In this document: piece after piece, positions 54,589 to 62,247 of the stretch
How the letters are laid out: each line of letters opens with the position of its first letter
Numbering within the stretch: position 1 is the stretch's first letter
Source: Kiloniellaceae bacterium
GTDB taxonomy: Bacteria; Pseudomonadota; Alphaproteobacteria; Kiloniellales; Kiloniellaceae
DNA: 64,000 nucleotides
Direction of reading: 5' to 3'
Assembly (NCBI GenBank): GCA_021776195.1
Contig: JAJFGK010000062.1
Coordinates: forward strand, 1 to 64,000
The notes under the pieces: generated by a model
The model's input: the letters and a program-made list of their open reading frames with translations, nothing else
Told to the model about the DNA's origin: nothing
Database searches by the model: none
Translations under genes and position numbers: made by a program

Positions 54589-54624
54589 GGTATCAGTGTT
54601 CAACCAGCGAAAGGAGGTGATCCA

Positions 54625-54705
54625 ATGTCTCATGAGATTATGGTGGAGTCGAAGGATCTTGGATGTACAGCAGGTCTGACGGAGCAGCCTTCGTCGGTCT
54701 TCTAA
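54625..54705 (+). CDS. 26-residue peptide with an exceptional Shine-Dalgarno site
   Basis: The ATG is preceded by AAAGGAGGTGATCC (54610-54623), complementary over 14 bases to the usual bacterial 16S rRNA 3' end, with a 7-base gap after the GGAGG core. The peptide begins MSHEIMVES, has one Cys in DLGCTAGL and ends QPSSVF. There is no signal peptide or membrane helix. A promoter-like pair lies 30-65 bases upstream and a GC hairpin downstream at 54760-54785, so it looks like a self-contained gene. It could be a modified-peptide precursor, a regulatory peptide or an mRNA-like small RNA. No homologue is recognised. Confidence 0.5.
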   Translation: MSHEIMVESKDLGCTAGLTEQPSSVF

Positions 54706-54759
54706 CTCCTTCGGTGGGGGATCCCCCAACCGGGATCCAGAGACACACCAGCTCATGGA

Positions 54760-54785
54760 GGGCCGCGGCACCGCCGCGGCCCTTT
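54760..54785 (+). terminator. GC-rich terminator-like hairpin behind the 26-codon gene
   Basis: GGGCCGCGGC and GCCGCGGCCC (54760-54769 and 54773-54782) form a perfect 10-base stem with a 3-base loop, followed by TTTAT. The T-run is short, so termination may be partial. GGGGGATCCCCC at 54716-54727 is another perfect palindrome just upstream. Confidence 0.6.
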
Positions 54786-54812
54786 ATGATTCGGGGCTCC
54801 GGAGGCCTGAAA

Positions 54813-54846
54813 CCAAGGGCCATGAGATTGACTCATGGGCCCTTGG
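54813..54846. other. Long hairpin with one bulged base
   Basis: CCAAGGGCCATGAG (54813-54826) and CTCATGGGCCCTTGG (54832-54846) pair over 14 bases with a single bulged G and a 5-base loop. It lies in the non-coding stretch between the convergent kinase and SDR genes. Confidence 0.5.
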
Positions 54847-54904
54847 CGAGCGCGACTGCGCGTCCGCAGCGCAAGCGAGGAAAGCCCCTGCGGCGAGTGA
54901 GCGA

Positions 54905-54931
54905 CCAACGGTCACTCTTTGTGGCCGTTGG
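54905..54931 (-). terminator. Hairpin behind the SDR operon
   Basis: CCAACGGTCAC (54905-54915) and GTGGCCGTTGG (54921-54931) pair over 11 bases with one wobble and a 5-base loop, just downstream of the minus-strand SDR stop at 54940. Probable terminator of the nine-gene unit; no T-run is seen. Confidence 0.45.
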
Positions 54932-54939
54932 TATGAGGA

Positions 54940-55656
54940 TCAGGTCATGACCGAACCGCCGTTGGGCCCGAAGGTCTGGCCGGTGATGAAGTCGGCGCCG
55001 GGACCGGCGAGAAAGGCGATCACCGACGCAATCTCCTGCGGCTTGCCGATGCGCCCGAGCGGGTTGTCGCTTTCGCTGGCGAGAACCGCCGGCGACATCT
55101 TGGCGGGATCGAGAAGGGGTGTGTCGACCGGGCCGGGCGCCACCGCGTTGATCAGGATTTCCGGCGCGAACTCGTGGGCCCAGGACCGGGTCAGGCCGAT
55201 CACGCCGGCCTTTGACGCGCAGTAGGCCGAATAGTCCGCCCGGCCGATATGCGCCAGATCCGAGGCCACGTTGATGACCCGGCCGGAACGGCCCTGATCG
55301 CGCATGCGGCGGATCGCCTCGCGCCCGACCAGAAAGCTGCCGCGCAGGTTGACCGCGATGGTCCGGTCGAACTCGGCGCCCGACATCTCCAGCAGGGGGC
55401 GCTCGACCATCATGCCGGCACAGTTGACCAGGATATCGACCGCGCCATGGCTCCGGTCCAACTCGGCGAAGGCCGCGACCACCTGCGCCTCCTCGGCGAT
55501 GTCGGCGATCAAGGCCGGCCCGTCGCCGTAGCCGGCCTGACGGTCCAGGCTGGCCACCTGGGCACCCTGTTCGAGCAGCAGCCGTGCCGTGGCCTTGCCG
55601 ATGCCGCTCGCCGCGCCGGTGACCAGTGCGACCTTGCCTGCAAGACTCCCGGTCAC
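54940..55656 (-). CDS. SDR family oxidoreductase (operon SDR 2)
   Basis: 238 residues. Glycine motif TGAASGIG near residues 14-21, NNAG-equivalent LVNCAGM, a tyrosine-lysine pair in YSAYCASKAG, and NAVAPGPVDTPLLDP. The GTG start overlaps the stop of SDR 1 by 4 bases (GTGA). It is the last gene of the minus-strand unit. NAD(P)-dependent alcohol or sugar oxidation is likely; substrate unknown. Confidence 0.88.
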   Translation of the reverse strand: MTGSLAGKVALVTGAASGIGKATARLLLEQGAQVASLDRQAGYGDGPALIADIAEEAQVVAAFAELDRSHGAVDILVNCAGMMVERPLLEMSGAEFDRTIAVNLRGSFLVGREAIRRMRDQGRSGRVINVASDLAHIGRADYSAYCASKAGVIGLTRSWAHEFAPEILINAVAPGPVDTPLLDPAKMSPAVLASESDNPLGRIGKPQEIASVIAFLAGPGADFITGQTFGPNGGSVMT

Positions 55657-56426
55657 GCCATCAACTCGCCACGGTCGACATTCAGGGTCTGTCCCGTGAT
55701 GTTGGCCGCCGCGTCCGAGGCGAGGAACAGGTAGGTGCTGGCCATGTCGTCGGGCTCCATCAGCTCGGGCAGGGCCTGGGTCGCGATGATCTCGTCGAGG
55801 CAGTCCTGTTCGCTGCGCCCGGCGCGGGCCGCCATCTTGGACAGCGACAGCATCGAGGCATCGGTCCGCACCCAGCCGGGACAGACCGCATTGACGGCGA
55901 TGCCGCGGGGTCCCAGTTCCGCGGCGAGGGCCCGCATGAAGCCGATGTTGGCGTGCTTGGAGCTGGCGTAGGCGCTGAACTCCGGCGCCGAGGTGCGGCC
56001 CCAGACCGACGCCGTGACGACAATGCGCGCGCCGGCCCGCATGGACTTGACCGCCTCGCGGGTGACGAAGTAGGTGCCGATCACGTTGATTTCGATGATC
56101 CGCCGAAAGGTCGCCTCGACCTCGTCGCCGGGCTCCAGGATCGGCGTGATGCGCTCCAGCCCGGCATTGTTCACCAGCACGTCCAGTTCGCCGAGGCCGC
56201 CGACCTCGCGGGCCACGGCGGCGCGGTCGGTGATGTCGCAGATCAGGCTCTTGACCGGACGGCCGCAGGCCTCCGACAGGCCGTCCGCCGCGGCGTGGAC
56301 GCTCTCGCCGGTGGCGAGAATTGTCAGCTCGGCCCCGGCCTGGGCGAAGCCGCGGGCGATGCCCAGGCCGATGCCCCGGCTGGCCCCGGTGACCAGCACG
56401 CGCTTGCCCTCCAGATCCTGGATCAT
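55653..56426 (-). CDS. SDR family oxidoreductase (operon SDR 1)
   Basis: 257 residues. TGASRGIGLGIARGF (cofactor), LVNNAGLERI, FSAYASSKHANIGF (catalytic Tyr/Lys) and NAVCPGWVRTD are intact. Sequence is clearly different from SDR 2. It begins two bases after the ATPase stop, so it is co-translated with the importer genes. Likely acts on the imported compound or its product. Confidence 0.88.
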   Translation of the reverse strand: MIQDLEGKRVLVTGASRGIGLGIARGFAQAGAELTILATGESVHAAADGLSEACGRPVKSLICDITDRAAVAREVGGLGELDVLVNNAGLERITPILEPGDEVEATFRRIIEINVIGTYFVTREAVKSMRAGARIVVTASVWGRTSAPEFSAYASSKHANIGFMRALAAELGPRGIAVNAVCPGWVRTDASMLSLSKMAARAGRSEQDCLDEIIATQALPELMEPDDMASTYLFLASDAAANITGQTLNVDRGELMA

Positions 56427-56428
56427 TC

Positions 56429-57253
56429 TCAGGCCTCCATGCCCTGCAGGGCCGCTTCGTGGTCTTGTGACTGGGCCCGCATCAGATCGCGCACCTGGTT
56501 GCGCAGCTCGAAGAATTCCTTGGTCTCCTTGGTCGAGATCGTCCGCTTGCCCTGGATCGTCTCGCCGACCTTGATCTCCTCGACGATCCGCGCCGGACGC
56601 GCCGAGAACATGAAGATACGGTCGGCCAGAAAGACGGCCTCCTCGACGTCGTGGGTGACGAAGATGATGGTTTTCCGCTCGATCCGGTTGATCTCCAGCA
56701 GCTGGTACTGAAGAAACTCGCGGGTCTGGGCGTCGAGCGCGCCGAAGGGCTCGTCCATCAGCAAGATGTCGGGTCCGGCCGCCAGGGTGCGGGCGATGGC
56801 GACCCTCTGGCGCATGCCGCCGGAAATGCGGTTCACATAGAAGTCGGCGAATTCGGTCAGGCCGACCAGATCCAGGTAGCGCCTTGCCACCCGGTCTTTC
56901 TCGGCGGCGTCGATATCGTCGCGGTACTTGGCGCCGAAGCGGATGTTCTCCAGCACCGTCAGCCAGGGAAAGGAGGTGTAGGTCTGAAAGACCATGCCCT
57001 TCTTGCGGTCGGGTCCGGTGACCGGCGCGCCGGCCAGCAGGATCTCGCCGCTACTGGCGGTCTCGAGGCCGCCGGCAATGCGCATCAGGGTGGTCTTGCC
57101 GCAGCCCGATGGGCCCAGGTAGACCGCGAACTCGCCGGGGCCCAGATCCATCGAGACGTTGTCGATCACCGAAATCGCTTCTTGGGTCGGCGGCTCGGGC
57201 TCGAAGTGCTTGGAGACCCCCATGACCCGCAGGAACGCTGCTGATTGGTTCAT
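56429..57253 (-). CDS. ABC importer ATPase, SsuB/TauB/NrtD-like
   Basis: 274 residues from ATG 57253. Walker A GPSGCGKTT, Q-loop VFQTYTSFPWLTV, signature ISGGMRQR, Walker B ILLMDEPFGALD and switch THDVEEA are intact. The C-terminal 45 residues extend beyond the SsuB core. It serves the permease immediately upstream, for uptake of nitrate-, sulfonate- or pyrimidine-like solutes. Confidence 0.92.
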   Translation of the reverse strand: MNQSAAFLRVMGVSKHFEPEPPTQEAISVIDNVSMDLGPGEFAVYLGPSGCGKTTLMRIAGGLETASSGEILLAGAPVTGPDRKKGMVFQTYTSFPWLTVLENIRFGAKYRDDIDAAEKDRVARRYLDLVGLTEFADFYVNRISGGMRQRVAIARTLAAGPDILLMDEPFGALDAQTREFLQYQLLEINRIERKTIIFVTHDVEEAVFLADRIFMFSARPARIVEEIKVGETIQGKRTISTKETKEFFELRNQVRDLMRAQSQDHEAALQGMEA

Positions 57254-57264
57254 CGTCTCGTGGC

Positions 57265-58050
57265 CTACAGATACTTGAAGTAACGGCGGTGGAGGTAGCG
57301 GATCGCCTGGTCGGTGATCAGCCCGATGATGCCGACGGTCAGGATGCCGGCCATCACCTCGGGGGTCTTGACGAAACGCCGCATCGACCAGATGACGTGG
57401 CCGATGCCGCTGTTGGCGGCGACGATCTCGGCCACGATGATCCAGGTCCAGCACCAGCCCAGGGTGATGCGCAGGTTGTCGACCATGCTGGGCGCCATGG
57501 CGCGCAGCACGATGTCGCGGGTGATCTCGCGCGGTTTGGCGCCCAGGGTGTGGCCAATCTCGATGAACTCGCGCGGCACCCGCTTGGCGTCGTCGGCGAT
57601 CAAAAGGACGAGCTGGAAGAAAGTCCCCATCCACAAGACCGCGATCTTCGAGGCCTCGCCGATGCCGAACCAGATGATCAGAAGGGGTACCAGGGCCGGC
57701 ACCGGCAGATAGCGGATGAAATCGACAATCGGTTCGATCAGCGCGCCGACCAGGCGGTAACTGCTCATCCACAGGCCGATCGGCACCGCCATGACCACCG
57801 ACAGCAAAAAGGCACCCCAGACCCGGCTGACCGAGATCGCGATGTCGTCCAGGAAGTTTCGCTCGGCGAAGAGGGACCAGAGCGCCTCCACGACCTTCCA
57901 GGGCAGCGGCAGGAAGCGCTGCGGCACCAGCTCCCAGGCCGAGATCAGGTACCAAATGGCGATCAGGCCGATGAAGCCGACCACCAGGGCGGCCAGGTTG
58001 AAGCGGCCGCTGCTGGTGCCGCGATAGGCGAAGAGGGCGCGACGGTTCAC
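57265..58050 (-). CDS. ABC importer permease, SsuC/TauC-like
   Basis: 261 residues with about six transmembrane helices (NLAALVVGFIGLIAIWYLI first) and the coupling loop EIGHTLGAKPREITRDIVLR. The start is GTG 58050, which lies inside the last unit of the 17-base tandem repeat (58047-58097). It is 11 bases before the ATPase gene. Homodimerises to form the channel. Confidence 0.92.
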   Translation of the reverse strand: MNRRALFAYRGTSSGRFNLAALVVGFIGLIAIWYLISAWELVPQRFLPLPWKVVEALWSLFAERNFLDDIAISVSRVWGAFLLSVVMAVPIGLWMSSYRLVGALIEPIVDFIRYLPVPALVPLLIIWFGIGEASKIAVLWMGTFFQLVLLIADDAKRVPREFIEIGHTLGAKPREITRDIVLRAMAPSMVDNLRITLGWCWTWIIVAEIVAANSGIGHVIWSMRRFVKTPEVMAGILTVGIIGLITDQAIRYLHRRYFKYL

Positions 58051-58097
58051 GGGGCTAATCTACTCACGGGGCCAATCTACTCACGGGGCTGATCTAT
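58047..58097. repeat. 17-base tandem repeat, three copies, over the permease start codon
   Basis: Units TCACGGGGCTAATCTAC, TCACGGGGCCAATCTAC and TCACGGGGCTGATCTAT run head to tail. On the coding strand each copy holds CCCCGTGA; only the last GTG opens the permease frame, since GTG in the previous copy hits TGA after six codons. The first base of the repeat is inside the gene. Confidence 0.8.
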
Positions 58098-58121
58098 CCG
58101 ATAGGGTCACGGGAAAGCCAG

Positions 58122-58153
58122 CGGGCGCCTCTGCCGGGTGGCAAAGGCGCCCG
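58122..58153 (-). terminator. Intercistronic hairpin behind the NMT1-like binding protein
   Basis: CGGGCGCCTCTGCC and GGCAAAGGCGCCCG form a 14-base stem with one mismatch and a 4-base loop, 17 bases after the binding-protein stop and ahead of the permease gene. Very similar in place to the hairpins at 33578 and 43854. Confidence 0.65.
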
Positions 58154-58170
58154 GTAGGCTTGGCTCCGGA

Positions 58171-59196
58171 TCAACGGGTCTTGCCGTCGAAGAGGCCTTC
58201 GGTGAGCGTGGGATCGACCATGGACTCGTAGGACAGCGGGCCGTCCATCAGGTCGAGGTCGACGTTGATGGCATTCAGTCCGTCGATGACCTCCACCAGC
58301 TTGGCCGGCTGGCCGACGCCGAAGAACTCCTGCGCGTCCTCGTAGGAGGTATAGTAGACGCCGCCCAGGTCGGCCTTCATCTGGTCGGGCGTCACGTCGT
58401 AGTGCGGCGCGGCGGCGGCCAGGAAGGCTTCCGGGTCCTTGTTGTAAAGGTCGACGGCGCGGTAGATGCCGCGCATGAAGGTCGCGTACTTCTCGCGGTT
58501 GGCCTCGTAGTCGGTCTTGTTGACGATCACCACGTCGGTGATCAAGCCGTTGAAATCGGCCGAGGACAGCAAAATCTTGGAGCCCTTGCGCGAGGTGTTG
58601 GCGACGATCTCGCTCAGCATCGGCTCCCAGGTCGCCACCGCGGCAACCTCTTCGTCCTCGAAGACCGCCTGGCCGTCGTCGGTCGCGATCAGCCGCACCT
58701 CGACGTCCTTGTTGAAGTCGTAGCCCGCCTGTTTCAGGGCATGGGCGGTCATGATGGTGCCCGGGTGATTGATCTCGCCAGCGAAGATCTTGCCCACCAG
58801 ATCGGTGACCTTGTCGATGCCCGGCGCGCCGACCACGCCGTCGGCGCCGACGGAGACGTCGATCACGCCGATCACGACAAGGTCGGAGTCATCGGCCAGG
58901 GGCCGCGACATGTGCTCGCCGATGGTGCGCATGGTGCAGTCGAGATCGCCGATCTCGAGCCCTGGCATCACGTTGGCCCGGTCGTTGTCGAACACCGTGG
59001 TCACCTCCAGGCCTTCCTCGGCGAAGTAGCCGAGTTTGCTGGCGACCGGCACCGGCGCGAAGCCGAACCAGTAGGGATAGGCACAGCGAATGACACCCTC
59101 TTCGGCGGCGGCGCTCGGCACCTGGGCGAACAGCGCCGCGACGGCCAGGCCGAGCGATAGCGCCGAACCGGCAAGAAGTTTTTTGGCGTGGATCAT
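58171..59196 (-). CDS. ABC importer binding protein, NMT1/SsuA/NrtA-like
   Basis: 341 residues from ATG 59196 (GGGGAG upstream). A signal peptide (GSALSLGLAVAALFAQVPSA) precedes the mature protein starting EEGVIRCAYPYWFGFAPVPV. LGYFAEEGLEVTTVFDN is a typical NMT1-family segment. Family ligands include taurine, sulfonates, nitrate and pyrimidines. It follows the ureohydrolase gene; the 185-base gap has no further gene. Confidence 0.92.
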   Translation of the reverse strand: MIHAKKLLAGSALSLGLAVAALFAQVPSAAAEEGVIRCAYPYWFGFAPVPVASKLGYFAEEGLEVTTVFDNDRANVMPGLEIGDLDCTMRTIGEHMSRPLADDSDLVVIGVIDVSVGADGVVGAPGIDKVTDLVGKIFAGEINHPGTIMTAHALKQAGYDFNKDVEVRLIATDDGQAVFEDEEVAAVATWEPMLSEIVANTSRKGSKILLSSADFNGLITDVVIVNKTDYEANREKYATFMRGIYRAVDLYNKDPEAFLAAAAPHYDVTPDQMKADLGGVYYTSYEDAQEFFGVGQPAKLVEVIDGLNAINVDLDLMDGPLSYESMVDPTLTEGLFDGKTR

Positions 59197-59381
59197 GGTT
59201 ACGACTCCCCTGTCTAACAGCCCTTGAAGCGGGCAGGATTGCTCCCGGGCGCGCAAAAGAGGGGCGTGACGGACTGACCAGGACCGCCCCGCGCGCCGGA
59301 GCTTGCCGCGAGGATTACCCAATTCAGGCGCAATTGCCAGCCCGGTCTTGCCGGTGGTCCGGCCTGTCTCCAGCGGGACGC

Positions 59382-60356
59382 TCAACCCGCGCGTTGGCGC
59401 CTGGCCGCGAAGGCCTCGGCCAGCAGGCAGAGGATTTCGTACATCATGGTGGCGCCGACCAGGGCGGTGTTGCCGCTGGGATCGAAGGGCGGCGAGACCT
59501 CGACCACGTCGCCGCCGATCAGGTCGAGCCCGCGCAGGCCGCGCAGCAGGAGCTGGGCCTCGACGGTGGTCAGGCCGCCGACCTCGGGCGTGCCGGTGCC
59601 CGGGGCAAAGACCGGGTCGAGCCCGTCGACGTCGAAGGAGATGTAGGTCGGCCCCACGCCGACCACGCGCCGCGCCTCGGCGATGACCGCCTCGACGCCG
59701 AGCTGGGTGAACTCCTCCATGAAGATCACCCGCATGCCGCTCTCCAGGGAATAGGTCCAGCCCTCGTCGGAGTTCTGGGCGCCGCGGATGCCGATCTGCA
59801 CCGTGCGCTTGGGGTCGAGCAGACCCTCCTCGACGGCGCGGCGGAAGGGCGCGCCGTGGGTGAACTTGGAGCCGAGGAATTCGTCCCAGGTGTCGGTGTG
59901 GGCGTCGATATGGACCATCCCGACCGGACGTTCGGCGGCGATGGCTTGGAAGATAGGGAAGGTGATGGCGTGATCGCCGCCGGCGCTCAGGGGCACCACG
60001 CCGGCCTTGTGCAGGACCCGGTAGAAGGCGGCGATGTCCTCGACCGAGTCTTCCAGGCTGAAGATCCGGGGGAAGGGCACGTCGCCCAGGTCGGCGATGC
60101 GGCAGAGCTTGTAAGGGTCGACCCGGGTGACGTGATGGATCGAGCGCATCAGGCTCGAGGAATTGCGCATCTCCCGCGGCCCGTGACGGGCGCCGGGCCG
60201 GTTGGTGACGCCGCCGTCGAAGGGCACGCCGACCATGCCGATATCGACCTCGCCGGGATCGCTCGCCAGGGGCGCCCGCATGAAGGTGGCGATTTGGGAA
60301 TAGCGCGGCGCGGTCATCGGGTTGTCGGCGCGCGGCAGGTCGGTCTCGTCGGTCAT
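59382..60356 (-). CDS. Ureohydrolase (agmatinase/arginase family)
   Basis: 324 residues from ATG 60356, chosen because AAGGA lies eight bases upstream; an earlier ATG and TTG are in frame. The binuclear metal site is intact: GGDHAIT, HIDAHTDTWDEF and SFDVDGLDPVFAPGTGTPE. Members release urea from guanidino compounds such as agmatine, guanidinobutyrate, guanidinopropionate or guanidine. Linkage to an ABC importer, SDRs and a 2-hydroxyacid dehydrogenase suggests a catabolic guanidino substrate. Neither Ni-insertion proteins nor a guanidine riboswitch is seen nearby, so guanidine itself is less likely. Confidence 0.9.
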   Translation of the reverse strand: MTDETDLPRADNPMTAPRYSQIATFMRAPLASDPGEVDIGMVGVPFDGGVTNRPGARHGPREMRNSSSLMRSIHHVTRVDPYKLCRIADLGDVPFPRIFSLEDSVEDIAAFYRVLHKAGVVPLSAGGDHAITFPIFQAIAAERPVGMVHIDAHTDTWDEFLGSKFTHGAPFRRAVEEGLLDPKRTVQIGIRGAQNSDEGWTYSLESGMRVIFMEEFTQLGVEAVIAEARRVVGVGPTYISFDVDGLDPVFAPGTGTPEVGGLTTVEAQLLLRGLRGLDLIGGDVVEVSPPFDPSGNTALVGATMMYEILCLLAEAFAARRQRAG

Positions 60357-60391
60357 TTTCATCGTCCTTGTCTCGATCAATCCGGATCAGC

Positions 60392-61132
60392 TTAGGAGAG
60401 GAACCGCCCGCCCGCCAGTACCAGCCCGGAAATCATCAGCAGGATCAGCACCAGACGGGTGAAGAGCGCTTCGCCGATGCGCCCATAGCAGGCGAGCCCG
60501 AGCCAACTGCCGAGGACCGTGGCCGGAAAGCAGGCCGCGATGAGCCACCAGAGATCGGCGTCGATGCTCCCCTGGGCCAGCAGGATGATGAAGGCGAGGC
60601 CGAGGATGGCCATGGAGAAGGGTTGGTAGAGCGCCCGCCGTTCGTCCTTGGGCCAGCCGCGCAGTGCCGCCCAGGGGGTCGGCAGGGCCCCGGACAGCCC
60701 GGCGATGCCGCCGAGGAAGCCGCCGAGCAGGCCGACCAGCGCATCGGCTGGCCGGCCGCCCCAGGCGATCGCCACCTGACGCGGCCGCAGCAGCATGAAA
60801 GCGGCATAGGCCACCAGGAACACACCCAAGGCGGCCTTCAAGGGGCCCGGGTCGATCAGGGTCAGGGCGGCCACCCCGAGCGGCACCGCCGCCAACCCGG
60901 GGATCACGAAAACCGCCAATCGGCCGGCGTCCATGTGGCCGCGCAGCTTCCAGAGCGACGGCACCCCGCCGACCAGCGAGCAGGCCACCACCAGCGGGGC
61001 GGCCTGCTGCGGCTCGATCACATGCAGCCAGAAGCCCAGCGCCACCAGTCCGGTGCCGAAGCCGGCCAGACCATTGACGAAGCCGGAGACCAGGGCGCCC
61101 AGGACCAGAACGGCGAGCGCCTCAAGCGGCAT
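60392..61132 (-). CDS. TauE/SafE family membrane exporter
   Basis: 246 residues with about seven or eight transmembrane helices. ALAVLVLGALVSGFVNGLAG starts the first half, and GLLGGFLGGIAGLSGALPTP the second, the usual TauE/SafE repeat. It would export an organic anion such as sulfite, sulfonate or a carboxylate. It is 35 bases upstream of the ureohydrolase gene and 74 bases downstream of the dehydrogenase gene. Confidence 0.88.
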   Translation of the reverse strand: MPLEALAVLVLGALVSGFVNGLAGFGTGLVALGFWLHVIEPQQAAPLVVACSLVGGVPSLWKLRGHMDAGRLAVFVIPGLAAVPLGVAALTLIDPGPLKAALGVFLVAYAAFMLLRPRQVAIAWGGRPADALVGLLGGFLGGIAGLSGALPTPWAALRGWPKDERRALYQPFSMAILGLAFIILLAQGSIDADLWWLIAACFPATVLGSWLGLACYGRIGEALFTRLVLILLMISGLVLAGGRFLS

Positions 61133-61206
61133 GGCGGCATGGCGGGAGGGCGGAGGGCGGCGGGCGGCAGGGGCGGCGAGGCGCTGTTGAGTCCTTCAGG
61201 CTCACC

Positions 61207-62247
61207 TCAAGCCCCGTCATAGCGGGCCAGCTTCGCGGCAAAGCTCGTCTTGTCCAAGACCTCCCGATTGACCACGTGCGCTGGCGGACGACCGGCGGCG
61301 ACGGCGCGGAATGCGGCGATGTGGATTTCGGCCATCGAGCCGAACATCAGATCGCTGAAGCCCAGCGCATGAGGGGTCAGGACGACATTGTCGAGGCGGG
61401 AGATCGGATCGTCGGCCGCCAGCGGCTCGGGCTCGAACACGTCGAGCCCGGCGCCGGCCAGCAGGCCCTCTTCCAGCGCGTGGACCAGAGCCGCCTGATC
61501 GACGATCGGGCCGCGGGCGGTGTTGATCAGAAAAGCCTCCGGTTTCATCAGGGCCAGGCGGCGGGCATTCACCAGGTGATGGGTCTCCTCGGTCAGCGGA
61601 CAGTGCAGGCTGACGAAATCGGCCCGGCGAAACACATCGTCGAGGGCGCAGAGTTCGACGCCCAGATCCACCGCGTCGGCGGCCGACAGGGCCGGGTCGT
61701 GGACGATGACGCGCATCTCCAGCGGACGGACCAGGGCCAGGACCTCGCGGCCGATGTTGCCGAGGCCGACCAGGCCCAGAGTCCGGCCGGCCGGGCCGAT
61801 GCCGTGATGCTGGGTCTTCTCGGCCCAGCCCGCCGGCCCCTGGCGGGTCAGCCCGTCCTTCACCAGCAAGTTGGTGGCCAGGGACAGCAGCAGGGTCAAG
61901 GTCGCGATGGCCATGGGCCGCGCCACCGAGGGCGGGGTGATGGACAGCGCCACGCCATGGTCGGTACAGGCGGCCAGGTCGACCGTGTCGTAGCCGACCC
62001 CCATGCGCGCGATCAGGGCGAGGCGGTCGTCGCCGGGAAAGCTGCTGGCGGCCATCCGCTCGCCCAACAGGACCAAGGCATCGAAACCGCCAAGATCGGC
62101 GGCGGCCAGGGTCTTGGTTCCCTCGAAGTAGGCGATGTCGAAGGCTGGATCGTTGGCCAGCGCCGAAAGGTCGTAGCTCGGAAAGCGGAGCGGCCCGCGC
62201 GCCGGGTCGAGGGCCGGGCTCAGGCCGATGCGAAAGCGCTCGCTCAT
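61207..62247 (-). CDS. D-2-hydroxyacid dehydrogenase
   Basis: 346 residues. NAD motif GLVGLGNIGREVLAL, the Arg of NTARGPIVDQ, the Glu/His pair (FEPEPL, then LTPHALGFSD) are intact. It reduces a 2-oxo acid to a D-2-hydroxy acid or the reverse. It starts with a 4-base ATGA overlap at the aldolase stop, so its substrate may be the aldolase product such as pyruvate, glyoxylate or hydroxypyruvate. Confidence 0.9.
   Translation of the reverse strand: MSERFRIGLSPALDPARGPLRFPSYDLSALANDPAFDIAYFEGTKTLAAADLGGFDALVLLGERMAASSFPGDDRLALIARMGVGYDTVDLAACTDHGVALSITPPSVARPMAIATLTLLLSLATNLLVKDGLTRQGPAGWAEKTQHHGIGPAGRTLGLVGLGNIGREVLALVRPLEMRVIVHDPALSAADAVDLGVELCALDDVFRRADFVSLHCPLTEETHHLVNARRLALMKPEAFLINTARGPIVDQAALVHALEEGLLAGAGLDVFEPEPLAADDPISRLDNVVLTPHALGFSDLMFGSMAEIHIAAFRAVAAGRPPAHVVNREVLDKTSFAAKLARYDGA

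Noticed and set aside
54610..54623. Remnant of a 16S rRNA gene 3' end on the minus strand
   Set aside because: Beyond the 14-base anti-SD match there is no similarity to the conserved 16S sequence on either side, and it sits correctly before an ATG.
56429..57955. A 508-codon frame covering ATPase and permease region
   Set aside because: The part upstream of 57253 is a shifted frame across the permease gene; the ATPase begins with its own ATG at 57253.
59197..59381. Possible guanidine riboswitch near the ureohydrolase/importer genes
   Set aside because: No ykkC-type conserved core was found here or upstream of 63050.
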